Shown here: in pieces, positions 30,288 to 41,967 of the stretch
How positions within the stretch are numbered: the stretch's first letter is position 1
Layout: every line of letters begins with the position of its first letter
Assembly: GCA_016271365.2 (NCBI GenBank)
Contig: CM057456.1
Location: 661,815,501 to 661,879,500, forward strand
Reading direction: 5' to 3'
DNA from: Neoceratodus forsteri
Lineage: Eukaryota; Chordata; Ceratodontiformes; Ceratodontidae
DNA: 64,000 bases
The notes under the pieces: generated by a model
Databases searched by the model: none
What the model was told of the DNA's origin: nothing
Seen by the model: the letters and a program-made list of their open reading frames with translations, nothing else
Program-made: the position numbers and the translations under genes

Positions 30288-30449
30288 CTCCGGCCGAGGA
30301 TGACATCAGAGTGGGAGACAGAGGATCCACCATCAGAAGATAATAGGGAGAAAATCCCAACATGAAAAGGCAAGCCATACCTCCTCCAAGGGGAAGGTGG
30401 GCGGGAAGGGTACCTGCTGCAAGAGCTGTTCTCGAAGATCTGAGGAGAC

Positions 30450-31430
30450 CTGCAGCACCACCAGGTCAAGCCTGCTTTACTCAGGAAGTGATAACCAGGC
30501 TATAATGCCTGATAAAGTGTGAACAGAACCCCATGGCAGCCGCATAAATGGCAGAGGTGGAGACGCTTCAAAGAGCTGCAAAGGAGGTGGCCACACCTCA
30601 AGTGGAATGATCCTGAACTGCTCCAGGAGGGGCTTTCGCTTGATATCATAACAGTATGAGATGCACTGGACAAGCCAGCGCAGACAGGGACTGTTTGACA
30701 CTGGTTGGCCCTTCATCCTTTCAAGTAAAGGAGACCGAAAAGCTGTCTCCAAAGTGCAAAGCTGCTTAGTTCTGCTCAGGTAGTACCTTAAGCTGCGTGA
30801 ACATCCAGGGTGTGAAGCAATGCCTCTCCTCTGTTAGAGTAATTAGGGAAGTAGACCGTAGGTCAATATTCTGATTGAGAGTGAGTGAGGAAACCACCTT
30901 AGGCAAGAATTTTGGATTCATTCCTCAGGGAAACTCTGTCCTGGTGGAAAATTAAATAAGGCTTGCACATGAGAGCCTGAAGTTCAGAAACCTTCTAGCT
31001 AACGTAATCAGCAACTAAAACAACTGCTTTCCACAGAGACAACGAGCTCGCAATCCATGGCAGGTTCAAAGGGGGAAGCGTTAGTTGTTCTAGGACAAAG
31101 AGGAAGTCCCATGGAGGCACCAGGCCTTACTGGCGGTCTACAGTAACACCCCTCTCAAAAATTCCTCGACAGGCATCTAATTGCGTACACTGTGCGCCTG
31201 TCCTACCGGGAGGTGAAAGGCTGAAATGGCACAGAGGTGTACCTTAATAGAGGAGTAGGCGTAGTCCCTAACTAAAAAGGGAAAGTTGGTACTCTAACAC
31301 CGCTTTCACCGGACAACCTAAAGGGGATAGGCCGCTACTATGCATCATAAATAAAACGGCACCATTTCATGGCGACGTCAGATGTGTTGCCGGGCTTGGC
31401 TGCGGAGAATATCCTCGCACCTCCTGCTAG
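30450..31430 (-). pseudogene. DIRS-A tyrosine recombinase (right copy)
   Basis: Mirror of 28965-29940. It shares the TGA in place of the H-x-x-R arginine (complement TCA at 30598-30600), which shows that mutation predates the duplication or is present in the single source molecule. Extra indels break the middle. The frame covering 30477-30752 reads out of register after FPLEVWPP-like sequence. Confidence 0.78.
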
Positions 31431-31439
31431 ACCCCGTGA

Positions 31440-32560
31440 CACAGGATGGCTATGTCTCTAGGAGCCATGCATGCAGGTTCAGTGAGCGTAAGTCCGGGTG
31501 GACCAGTGAACCCTTCTCCTGAGACAAGAGGTGGGAGCTGAATGGCAACAGGAGCGGAGGATCCCGAGATAGCTGAATTAGCAAAGGGAACCAGATCTGC
31601 CTGGGCCAAAAAGGGGCCACCAGGATCATTGATGCATGCTCCCTGCGCAGTTTGAGAAGAACTCTCTGGATCAACGGGAAGGGAGGGAAAGCGTAGAGGA
31701 ATCTGCCCACCCAGGAGAGGGACGACGTGTCTCGCCAGAAAACACCAGGCCCTGGATCTAGCGAGCAAAAATTGGGCAGTTTTGGGTTTGGATGGGGAAG
31801 TAATAAGTCCAATTCTGGAGTTCCCCATCAAGAAACCGATCCTCTGCTACTCTCTCTTGAAGAAGTTCCCACTGTGGACTCTGGCCTGGGAGCCACTGAG
31901 GCCATCTGCAATTAGTGTTGTCCACCCCGAACATGTACTGTGATCAGGTTCGCGGCGGTCAGATTACTCAATCCCACACCTCATGGCCTCCCTGCAAAGG
32001 GGTGAAGAGTGTGCCTCCTTGTTTGTTGAGGTAATACATCACCGCTGTTGTCTGTCTGAAGCAGGAGAGTGCTCAAGGATCTCTGACTGAAATGCCTGCA
32101 GGCATAAAGGACCGCCTCATCTCTAAGACATTGATATGGAGGTGGGCCTCCAAGGGGTCCACGTGCTCTGGGACTTCACCCCGGTCCAGGTGTGCTCCCC
32201 ACCCTAGACCTGAGGCGCCTGTGGTGAGGATTACCTCCGGGATGGTGCTATAAACTGAACGCCTACAGAGAACGCCCTGGGTCCAGCCACCACTGCCAGT
32301 CTCGAATCGCGTGCTCGTGGATTCTGACCGGATGCTGCATGTGGTCTTGCCTTTGATCCCATTGCATCTTGAGCATCCACTGAGTTACCTGCATGTGGAG
32401 CCTCTGCGAAGGATGTAGGAATGGCCGCAGCCATGTGTCCGAGCAAGCTGGAGGACCGACCTGGCTGGGGCGGTCTTGTTCACGAAAGCTCCCCTGATGA
32501 GGGATCTGATGCTCCGCTTGATCGCCTGGAAGAAATGTCTCTTCCCTGAATGGTGTCCAG
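31440..32560 (-). pseudogene. DIRS-A RNase H and methyltransferase-like region (right copy)
   Basis: Mirror of 27850-28962. The methyltransferase-like block reads more clearly here: MDLLLPHPNPKLPNFCSLDP and AFPPFPLIQRVLLKLR (31450-31812). The RNase H part (about 31980-32350) has several extra deletions, and its Asp and Glu motifs fall in different frames. Confidence 0.72.
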
Positions 32561-32569
32561 TACTGCGCC

Positions 32570-33330
32570 AATGAACTGCAGTTTCATGACGGTACCAGGA
32601 GGGACTTCGTGGTTGATTAGGATCCCCAGAGAACGAAAAGGTCCTGGGTCTGAATTGCCCATAACCACGCTCTCTGAGGTGGCTATAAGAAGCCAATCAT
32701 CCAGGTACGGGAACACATAATGGCCCTGTCTCCTCAGAGACGCTGCCACGACTGCCATGCATTTGTAAAGACCCTAAATGATGACAGTCTTAACGGAAGA
32801 GCTTGGAACTGAAAGTGATGGCTCAGAAACTTGAAGCGCAGGAACCTCTGTGCTGCCGGAGTTATGGGGATGTGCAGGTATGCATCCTGTATATCTAGAG
32901 ACGCTAAAGGCCCCTGCTTCAGCATGGGAATAAGGCCCGGAGGGTTACTATGCAGAATCTTTTGTAGGCGCATCAACCAATTGAGGTCACTGAGGTCCAG
33001 AATCAAACGGAGGTCCCTGTTTTTTGGAACCAGGAAGAAGTGGGAATAGTATTCGTATCCTCTGGTTCTCTGGGATCGACTCTATCGCTTCCCTTTGCAG
33101 AGCGCCAGCACTTTGTCTTGATCAATGACTTGTGCTGACCCGGTACCGGAGAGCAGCGGAGGCCTCGAGGGTGGCTTTTCCGCTAATTCTGTAAAGTGGC
33201 CTCTGCAACCAACTGTAGAACCCACCTGTCTGTGGTTATAGTCTGCCATCCTGGCAGGAAATTGCAATGCGACTCCCCAACCATGACGCCCCGCTGATCC
33301 TGAGGGGCGGGGCCAGGAAGGAGCTGGCTG
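32570..33330 (-). pseudogene. DIRS-A reverse transcriptase (right copy)
   Basis: Mirror of 27000-27840. YVFPYLDDWLLIATS (catalytic YLDD near 32700) is in frame at 32480-32758, and the preceding part (ASLDIQDAYLHIPIT) is in frame at 32734-33006. This copy reads Ile where the left copy reads Met (MQD), one of the real-looking substitutions between the arms. The N-terminal part near 33060-33300 is frame-shifted. Confidence 0.8.
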
Positions 33331-33479
33331 TGGCGGCTGAGGGTCCCGCTGGCTGGTCCGCTGAAGCATGCTGGCTGCCACCGTGAGTTGTTTCCCTGGC
33401 TCTATGTAAACCCGAGCCCTCTGTTGTGGAATGGGCAGGACTGTTGTCTCTATGTCTGCCCACGTAAATCGGCTTTGGT

Positions 33480-35621
33480 TCCTACGAAGGAATCCAAGCT
33501 TGGGTAGGTACATGGCCTGAACCGACTGCACTACCTTCCCGTGCTCTTGAGTTTGGTAATTATCTTCTCAGAGGGTTTACGTAAACAAAACTCTCCCCGA
33601 ATGGGGCATCCATGATGTTTTTCTGGACGCCTGGGTAAACCGGAGACACGGAGGCAAGAGTGTCTCCAGAGGCATACATCTGAAGCTGCTGCTTGGGCCG
33701 AGGAGTCCGCAGAGTCGTACGCAGCTCGTAGCATTTGAGTTCCCACGTCCGAACCCGTACGGAGGAGCTGCAACATCTCCTTCTTCTGCTTACCTTCCGG
33801 CAATTTCTCAGCCACATCCAGACCCTGTTCCCACAGGGCATTTTGGAACTGCACCATGTGGGTCAAATAATTCAGGGATCTGATGGCGTAAGTAGCGGAA
33901 GCATACATGCGCCTACCCATGGAATCCAACTGCTTGGACTCTGGGTCCATTGGCAGGGTGCTCTGATGTTGCGGTCTCTGGGACCGGTCATGAGAGGCTG
34001 TGATGACCAGAGAATTGGCCTGAGGATGCTGAGATAAGTACTGGTCATCTCTGAGCCCTGGTACAGTCGGTTTTTGGCATCACCAGGCGAATGTGGACGC
34101 TTTCACGCTTGCCTTGGTGATTCAACAGTGTCTCCAAGGGTGGTACCACCACAGGCTTGGGGTACTTCTGTCAAGATACTTGCAAGATGAAGCCTTTCGG
34201 GTCTAACTTTTCCTACGGCCCCATCCCATGTTCTCTTGGCTGTGTCTCATAATATCCAAGAACGAAGAGTCATCCGAGGAGACTTCGCAGCTCACGGGTC
34301 TGGAGAAGGGATGGAGAGTGGAGATGGAGATCTGGATGATGAAAATTCCATCCTGTGTCCTCTCCGTCGAAGGCCACCAGCGCTCTCTGGATCACTTGGG
34401 ACTTGGTGAACTAGAAGAGGATCTGGACGGAGGTCTCCTCTTGTCTAGTCTCTCCTTGAGGGGTCCTGGACACCCGGGGAGGAGGTAACCGGCCTGTAGA
34501 CCCAGATGGAGAAGGGTGCGCAGGAACCGGAGGAGCAACCGGTGTAGGAGGAGGAGGAGGAGGAAGCGGAGATGGAGTGGGGACCATGTCCTTTTTGACG
34601 GTCTCCCACCAATAAGAGAAAAGCTCCTTCACCTCTGAAAAAGAAAGGCCCGACGATGGCCCGGCGCCGGAGGACGGTCGCCGGGTCCGGCATCGGCTGC
34701 ACAGGGGCTTGGGTTGAGGCGATGGTGCTCTGGGAGTCTCAATAGACCGGGTCGCCTGTCTGGTCTTCAGGCTGAATTAACTCCTCCTCGCTGATGGTCC
34801 CTCTGACTGACGCCGGTCTGAGGCGCCGGGTCCTCTTCAATGGAGCGGGATACCGGTCCCCTACCAGCGTCCGGGTGATGAGTAGGCCTACGGGCGACGG
34901 CCTCCTGACGGTCGCCTGCTCTGGGGACCTGTGGCGAGAGGCCGACATCGGACGAGCTGGCGCCGGGTCCAGAGGCCTCTTAAGCGAGGTGAGCTCTTGG
35001 TCTTCCTGTGAAGAGGAGGAGGAGGCAGGGAGGCAGACCTGACTTGGGTTCGAATGGCGGAACCCGACTTGTGGTGATGGCGGCGTCCCTCCGACTTAGC
35101 CAGGGCCTTGGAGGACGAGGAAGGCCTGGGAGTCTTAGCCTGAGAAGAGGAAGATTTGCTCACCGCAGCGGGGGGGAGGCTGAGAGCTGGCCTGGGAAGG
35201 AGAGCGGTCGGACCTGGAGCCGGAGCTGTGCGAATTGGAGGCCTTAGATGGGGATCTGGAAGGAGCTTTCTTCTTATGCCTCTCAGCATGCTTACGGGCC
35301 TTCTGTGAAGAATCCCCCTTGGAAGCCATGGTCTTGAGTTGTTCTTCTAAGAGAAAGGCCTGGAGGACCTTCTGACGACGGATCCGGTTCTGCTGTTGAA
35401 GCCCTGGCAAAAGGAGCAGGACAGGTGTCGTGGTCCGGCCTAGGTGCAGGACACAGGCCGAAAAGGATCTTTGAATGGACTGCTTCCCACAGGCGCACTT
35501 CGAGGAGTGACTGGAGGTCAGGGAGGACATCAGAGAAGGCTGAAAACCGAGAACGAATTTCCCATAGGAAAACACTTAACCACGCATCGCGCGTAGAAAA
35601 CGAACTGAAGGGTCGAGACAT
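33480..35621 (-). pseudogene. DIRS-A Gag-like ORF1 (right copy)
   Basis: Mirror of 24744-26990. The start ATG complement is at 35619-35621. The conserved C-terminal domain (LNYLTHMVQFQNALWEQG, SDVGTQMLRAAYDSADSS) reads in one frame at 33531-33950 and there lacks the frame change seen in the left copy near the VSGF..P motif. The RS-rich tract is at 35135-35290. Frameshifts fall at different places from the left copy, so combining the arms would resolve many of them as base-call errors. Confidence 0.78.
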
Positions 35622-35632
35622 GCAAGTCGACG

Positions 35633-35818
35633 GCGGGAAAGAACTGGGGATTCTGGCGGGACCGCCCCCCTTTTGTACCATGCCTGACAGGGGCGGGACC
35701 GATGTCGGGGGCAGTCCCCGCTGAAGATGGCTAGCTAGAATTTTTCTGTGGGGTCCTGACGCTCTGGCTTCAGTCCTAATGGTGTAACCTGCTGCAAGAG
35801 CTGTGTCTCAAGTAAGAT
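35633..35818 (-). repeat. DIRS-A left inverted terminal repeat (right copy)
   Basis: Mirror of 24544-24734. The complement begins ATCTTACTT and then GAGACACAGCTCTTGCAGC with one G lost. Its TTCTAGCTAGCC, GC hairpin and TATA-like blocks are present. It borders the 3' end of the L2-like LINE at 35819. Confidence 0.83.
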
Positions 35819-35971
35819 CTTGAAATACACTAAGCATGTAAGATAGCACGAAGTTAGAATACAGAGAAGTAAAACTACAATTTTGGGTGGCCATTTTGGC
35901 CCTATGGCACAGCAGATGACAATATTGGGGCTGACAGATGATGCAAACAGAGGAAGCATGGGGCTTAGAAC

Positions 35972-37204
35972 TCATAGCTGCTGGTAGCAGGTGCATGTGT
36001 CGGTGAGGTGTGCTTGGAGGAGTGGGTTTAGGTGTCTAGTGTTTATGGAAAGCCTGATGTCTGCAGTTGGGTCATTCCATAGTTTGGGCAAGCGATATTT
36101 GAAAGCTGTTTGGGCCTTGGAGGTATGCATGAATGGGACTTGGAGAAGCCTGGAGGCATTGCTTCTGAGTGAGTAGGCTGGGGAATTCTGAGCCAATAGG
36201 CGGAACTGAGATGGGGAGGGACTTGACCAGAATTTAGCTAAGATTCTGGAGCAGTGGATCAGTCTGTGGGACGTGAGTGAATGTAAGAGTAGGGAGCTGT
36301 ATAGGTCACAGTGGCGGGCTGTCCAGGATGAAGTGACAGAAGGAGTGAAAGAGTGTATCTAGGCTGGTCAGGTTGGATGAGGGAGTGGCGCCATAGTCAA
36401 GTATTGGGAGAATAATTTTTTTAACAATTTCCCTCCGGACCGGAGTGGGCATTCACCCTTTGTTGGGATATAGAGCACCCAGTTTAGGGTGTAGCTTTTT
36501 GTGTAATGATTCAATGTATGTGGAGAAATCTAGGTGTTGGTCAAGCCAGACACCTAGGTATCTGATTGAGGTGCAAGTCTCCAGGGGGGAACCATCCAGG
36601 GTAAGGAAGGTGGGGCAAGCAGCTAGGTGGGAAAGACGAGGCTGCATACCGAAGGTTAGGGAGACTTTTTTTTTACATTTAGGAATAGTTGGTTGGACCT
36701 GAACCATTGCTGTACAGCATTGCAGTCCTGCTTTAGAGCATTTGTCGTGACTCCAGTGGAGGCTTCAGAGGCGTATAGCACGGTGTCATCCACATACATT
36801 TGTATGGTTGAGTGTGTACAGACCAACGGGAGATCATTTAGAAATATTGAAAGTAGTAACGGGCCCAGGATTGAGCCTTGGGGACCCCCGTGGTGACTGG
36901 GGGGGGGGGGGAGAAATTTAGGAGCCAATTTTCACCGACTGGCGTCTGCCTATGAGGTAGGCCTGAAACCAGTTGGTGGCAAGGCTGGAGAGGCCTGCAC
37001 CATTAAGTTTGGCTAGTAGCATGGGGTGAGAGATGGTATCGAAGGCCTTGGCCAGGTCTATGAAAATCGCTGAGGAGATATGCCCCTTGTCCATGCCTGT
37101 GATGATGTCATCAGTCAGTCTTAAGAGGGCGGTGATGGTGGAGTGAGATTTGTGGAGACCCGACTGATAAGGGATGAAGAAGGAGGTTGAGTCAAGGAAT
37201 TTTT
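35972..37204 (-). pseudogene. L2-like LINE RT core and C-terminal region (right copy)
   Basis: Mirror of 23169-24388. Here motif B and motif C lie in one frame (36656-36928): GPQGSILGPLLLSIFLNDL followed by MYVDDTVLYASE. The left copy has an indel between them. FKYRLPKLWNDPTADIRLS and the end CTCYQQL are at 35972-36196. FIPYQSGLHKSHSTITALL and IDLAKAFDTI are at 36918-37289. Confidence 0.83.
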
Positions 37205-37611
37205 TATTTTTGTTGACCGGTAAGTGCACTAGACAAATCCTGCCTATTTTCAGGCACGCACCTGGGGAGGGGATACAGATGAATGCCAACTGACCTTGAA
37301 CCAGATTAAGCTGTTGGTGGTATTTTTAGTGAATGAGGGAGATTTGGCGGACACCGGGAAATTCCCACTCTTTCAATAAGTGCTATGGGATCTTTAACAT
37401 CTGCCTGAACTACCACCAATCCAGGCAGATGGGACCTCGGTTTAATGTCTCATCTGAAAGATGGCACCTCAGAAGTGCGGTACCCCTCTCATGCTGCACT
37501 ACAGTGTCAGTACTGGGATATTAACCCAAGTGCCAGATGTGGGAACTGAACCCACATTCCTCTGATCTCCCAGCCTCAGAGGCGAGTGTGCTACCTACTG
37601 AGCCACTGACA
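37205..37611 (-). mobile_element. SINE-3 (right copy)
   Basis: Mirror of 22754-23168 inside the L2 RT, with the same A- and B-box-like head (complement near 37590-37605 and 37541-37551) and tail. One base change near the head (GCGAGTGTGC against GCACTCTCGC in complement) distinguishes the arms. Confidence 0.83.
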
Positions 37612-38211
37612 CTTTAAATTGGGAGAGCTGGGCAAGGGCAAGGTGTTCCTGAAGTTTGGCCAGTATTGGGAGTAAGGAGATGGGGCATTAATTACCTGGC
37701 GTTGAAGGGTCACCACCCTTTGAGAGGGGGATGACAACCACCTGCTTCCATTCGGCTGGGATTTTGGCTAGGGAGAAAGAGAGGTTGAGGAGGCCGGCTA
37801 ATGGGGCGGCTATGGCTGGGGCAGATAAGTGGAGTAATTTTGCGTCCAGGCCAGAGGGACATTTACCTTTGTTGGGGTCTAGAGTGTTCAGAGCTTATAG
37901 GACTTCGGCCGGGGTTAGTGGTTGGAAGGAGAAAGTGGTGGCGGGAGGGAGTTCTGAGATTTTGGTGTGGAGCTTGGTGTGGGAAGGGTGTGCCGGAGAC
38001 TGGGTAGGAGAGATGTTGCACTACTGGTGATGAAGGTATTGAAGGCAGAGGCAGCTTCACCAGGGTCTGAGACGGTCTTGCCTTGGATGGATAGGGTGGG
38101 GGTTGGTGGTTGGACTGATGGAGAGAGGAGGGATTTGATAGTTTTCCAGAAGTTTGTAGGGTGGTTAAGGTTACAGTACAGAGCAGACGTGAAGTAGTTC
38201 TTTTTGGCCTG

Positions 38212-39360
38212 TCATGTAGATTTGGTACAGGAATTGTGAAGGGTACTGTATCTTTTTAGTGATTCTTTGGAGCTAGTTAGCTTGTGTTTTTTCCAGGCTA
38301 GGTCCCTAGAACGGCATTTGCTAATGATATCGGCGGATACCCAGGGAAGGTCAGAGCCCTTTACTCTTGTCCTTCTTAGAGGGCCATGGTAGTCCCATAC
38401 AGCAAGAAACCTGTTCTTGAACATGTTGAAGGCGTAGTCAATGGAGGGTGCCTTCTGTATGAAGGACCAGTCTACTTGGGCCAGGTCGATTAGGAGGGAA
38501 GGTAGACATAAGAATCTGTACGGTCTCGTGAGGAGCGTCCCTGGGGCAGCGGTTCTGTGCACTTTTCTGACCATGTATGTCGGGTGGTGATCAAGTTTAG
38601 GAGTTGGGGAGAAGTCTGGCTTTAATTATCCTGTGTGGGTGGGATGTGAGGCCCAGTCCAGGAGGGAGTGGTTAAGTGTTTGGGGTTCAGCTGGTGGGTT
38701 TACGATTAGTTGGGAGAGAGTTTAGAGTGTTTATTTTGGTCAGTAGCCTAGAGCAGTCATTTGCTAGCCAATTGAAATTGAAGTCACCAAGGATATGGAG
38801 CTCTCCAGCTGTGGCAGCAGACTTTAAAGTGGCCAGATGGTCTAGGACGCCGGGCAAGGGGGTAGTAGGGGCACAGTAAGACCCCACAACGTACACAGTG
38901 GAGGAGTAAGTGGGTGCAAGTTTGACCAATAAGGATTCTATTTGTGATGTGGGTGCAGGGATTTGGATTGGGGTGAACTGAAGCCTGGTGGAGATAAACA
39001 TGACAATACCAACACCTTTTTTCTTGCCCATGCGGTCCTGTCTGATCAGCAAGTAGCCAGGAATGGATACAGCAGAACTGCATGGTGTGGCTTTAGCCAT
39101 GTCTCGGATATAATGAAGATGTCTGGGTGTGAGATAGGGCAGTGGTTGTAACTCGGGTAATTTGTTCAGGATGCCGAGATGTTGAGGTGTGTAAACGGAG
39201 ACCCTTGGGGAGAGTCAGTGGGGTGAGGGATTGGGAAGGGTAGGACCCGGTTGGTTTCAACATCCCTGCTAAGAAGAGAAGCAGTGTAAGATAGTGTATG
39301 GTTTTGTACCATGCGGGTCTGGTCATTTGACAGGAGAGGTGCTCTTGATGGGTAGGCAAA
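38212..39360 (-). pseudogene. L2-like LINE endonuclease and 2A-like leader (right copy)
   Basis: Mirror of 20935-22085. GELHILGDFNFNWLANDCS (about 38770) and HHxTTYMVRKV-like sequence (about 38570) are readable. The 2A-like core (complement 39242-39267) has one C missing from CCC, turning N-P-G-P into a shifted N-R-V. The FISETWL equivalent near 39110 is also shifted. The poly-C of the left copy (12 bases) is four bases here. Confidence 0.74.
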
Positions 39361-39814
39361 GTGGCAGCAGTTGCCAGTTACATAGGACAGATAGCCCTGT
39401 GGAGAAAGAGGGAGGCAGGGAGGATGATAGCACAGGCGTCCAGTTATGGGTGGGTATACGTGACTGTTGATGTAGTAAGGTGGTTGGGGGGAGGGGAGGG
39501 CGTAATAGTGGTGGTGGACCGGTGCTGCAGTGGATGGGTTGCTGGTGGGAGAGAAACTAGGGGAAACACCAGGGAGAAAAGCGGGAGGAAAAACAGAATA
39601 ATTTTGCCTATTGATTGTAGCAGCAAGCAGGGGCTGGGTGTACCGGCCGCTAGTGGTGACAGCATATAAGCTGCTAATGGGAGAATGGGCTGATTGGTTC
39701 TGTGAGCCATGTGACAGCACGTATAAAGCTGACAGCCGATCAAGGGGGGTGGTGGGGAGCCAGCGCACAGTGCCAGCGGGGTCAAACCACACTCTGGCTC
39801 CTGCAAGTTGGCAC
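39361..39814 (-). other. 5' region of the L2-like LINE (right copy)
   Basis: Mirror of roughly 20551-21000. Proline/serine/threonine-coding, C-rich sequence upstream of the 2A leader. No domain was recognised and the true start codon is uncertain. A minus-strand frame runs through it (39166-40116), but its upstream half covers the tandem repeats and is probably fortuitous. Confidence 0.5.
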
Positions 39815-39985
39815 TGCGTGTCCTGACCTTGTGTGCTCCGGGGAGGGGTGGGTGGATCATGGCTAGTGCTCCGGTGGGAGGGCAGGCAACAAGAGGTTCG
39901 CCACCCTAGCAGCTTGTGTGTCTGGAGGGTGGGGTGGATCATGTCTAGTGCTCCGTGGGAGGGCAGGCAACAGTAAGGCCCTCGC
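39815..39985 (-). repeat. Tandem ~88-bp monomers, 5' end of the L2-like LINE (right copy)
   Basis: Mirror of 20380-20550. Two units with GAGGGCAGGCAACA, CTAGTGCTCCGG/CTAGTGCTCCGT and GGGTGGATCATG in tandem on the plus strand. Confidence 0.65.
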
Positions 39986-40030
39986 GACACTCCCAGTCCT
40001 CCTGGGGAGGGCTGGTGTCTCCAAGTGTCA

Positions 40031-41967
40031 TGACCAAGCAGCTCCAAAGAAAACAGGCGGTATGCGCCTATTCTAGACCTAAGGAAGTTAAACAAATTCT
40101 CTTCAGAGAAATTCAAGATGATATCGCTCAGTACGCTTCTGGCTCTGATTCATCAGTAATGATTGACTGGCCTCCCTGGACATGCAGGACACCTACCAAC
40201 ATGTCTCCATGTACCCAAGCCACTGCACGTATCTTTAGTTTGTGGCTCTGGGCCAGCACTACCAATTCAGAGTCCTGCCCTTTGGGCTGTCCTCGGAGCT
40301 TCGAGTCTTTACAAAGTGCTATGCAGTACTCCCAGCACATCTCAGGAAACTCTTAATTCAAGTATTTCTGTATCTGGATAACTGACTCCTAGCAAGGGAC
40401 GTAGGAAGTTGTGGCCACGGCTTCCTAGTTCCTCACATCCATGGGAGTTCTGTTGAATCTGCAGAAACTGCAACTACAGCCCTCCCAACAACTCATCTTC
40501 ATAGGAGCTCTCCTGGAAACCTCCAGGGCAAGGGCCTTCCTTCCAGATGACAGGAGAAGTGATATCCTCCAGATGGCTTGCTTCATCAAGGAGAACGACT
40601 TAGTTCAAGCTCTCTCGATGTAGCGAGAGCTGGGTCTCATGGCATCATTGGTGTTCACTGTGCCTCTGGCTCGCAGTCACATAAGAACCACTGTGGATGC
40701 TCATTACTCAGTAGTCCCCGACCACACATTCACAGTCCTTCCACATCAAGATGACAACCCCAGGAGGTCACTTACCTGGTGGACTCAGGAAGACAACCTT
40801 CCTCAAGGCTTTCCCTTGCCCCACTGGAGATACAGACCACCATCACCACAGTGGCATCTCTAATTGGTTCGAACTCACTGTCAGGATCTCCACACTGGGG
40901 TCTCTGGAGTCAGTACGAGTCTCAACTACACACAAATGTCTTTGAAATGTGAGCTGTCCTGTACGCTATCTGGAGCCCTGAAGGATATCCTCTGTCACAA
41001 AGTAATCTTCCTTCAAACCAGACAACAAGGCAGTGATGTATTACATCAACAAGCAGGGTGGAGCACACTCTTACCCGCTGTGCAGGGAAGTGATGGGAGT
41101 GTGGGAATGGTGCCTAGAGCATGAAGCCTGATCCAGGCAGTCTACCTACCCGGAGTCCAGAACGATCTGGTGGATCACCTAAGCAGAACAGAGGTGGAGC
41201 CACATGAGTGGTCTTCATAAAATGTTGTGTAATCGCCTTGAAGGGTAGGGTACACTGGACATGGACCTTTTGCATTCCCACCGATGCAAAACTGTCTCTC
41301 TTCTGCTCCAAAAATCCAGAACCTGGTGCTTTCTGTCAGGATGCATTCAGACTGCAGTGGACAAAATATTTTCTGTACACATTCTCCTCTTCCCTTAATT
41401 CAGAGGGTGCTGCTTGCTGGATGCATTGTGGGGCAGTGATTCTCATCGCCTGTACTGGCCTCATCAGATTTGGTTCCTGTTGATCAACAGATTGTCAGAA
41501 GCTCCACTGAGACAGCTGCCACTTCAAATGAATCTTCTGACCCAGGCCCAGTGATCCATCCCAGCCTGAGGTCCCTTCATCTCCACACCTGCCTTCTGAG
41601 GAGATAGAAGTGGGTAGGTTTGACATCTCCCTAGAGTCTCAGACATTCTACTAGCAGTATGCAAGCCATCCATTAGGAAGACTTGCACGGTAAAGTGGAA
41701 ACTATTTCCATCTGGTGTGCAAAGTCCTTCCTGGACCACTTTTCTTGTCCAAAAAACAAAGTCTTAGAGTATCTGCTAGACCTGTCAAATATAGGGCTAC
41801 AGTACTTGACGGTGAAGGTCCATCTCTGTGCAATTTTGGCTTACCGTGAGCCTGTCCACAATATGTCAGTGGCTCAGCTGCCCTTGGTTAAGAGCTTTCT
41901 TAAAGGTATCCTCCACACTGGTCCACCATTCAGGAGACTGGTAGCCGCTTCGGATATCAACTTTATT
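40031..41967 (+). pseudogene. DIRS-D pol fragment (right copy)
   Basis: Plus-strand mirror of 18399-20333. RT start near 40040 (CCAAAGAAAACAGGCGG, P-K-K-T-G), decayed motif A near 40180, RNase H YINKQGG-like sequence near 41045 and PGVQNDLVDHLSR near 41155, the LFAFP..AKLSLFCSKNPEPG block near 41290, and the recombinase N-terminal part to 41967 (YLTVKVHLCAILAYREPV, FLKGILHTGPPFRRL). The recombinase part reads better here than in the left copy. It ends where the SINE-2 tail begins. Confidence 0.78.

Larger units (their letters stand above)
29966..30440. other. Axis region of the palindrome (unpaired spacer)
   Basis: This 475-bp segment separates the arms. It holds the end of DIRS-A (3' untranslated sequence and the first half of its internal complementary region, to about 30067), then the DIRS-A right terminal repeat in reverse orientation (30068-30287), its subterminal sequence (30288-30402) and the reverse of the second half of the internal region (30403-30440). 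The tract starting GTACAGTTACGTAAG at 30068 belongs to both the internal region and the reversed terminus, so the strand switch lies within this shared tract. After GAAGATCT at 30440 about 130 bp expected from the mirror (complement of roughly 29966-30100) is missing. Confidence 0.85.
30068..35818 (-). mobile_element. DIRS-A retrotransposon (right copy)
   Basis: Minus-strand mirror of 24544-30105 that extends further, since it includes the right terminal repeat and subterminal sequence (30068-30402). It lacks about 130 bp between 30440 and 30441 that should hold the rest of the internal complementary region and the 3' UTR. It is about 50 bases shorter than the left copy over the coding part, through scattered small deletions. 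Confidence 0.86.
35819..40030 (-). mobile_element. L2-like LINE (right copy)
   Basis: Minus-strand mirror of 20334-24543, with SINE-3 at 37205-37611, tandem 5' repeats at 39815-39985 and the same coding blocks. Some windows are identical to the left copy over 200 bp; others show homopolymer indels, including a 13-base G run at 36899-36911 against four C in the left copy. Confidence 0.82.
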
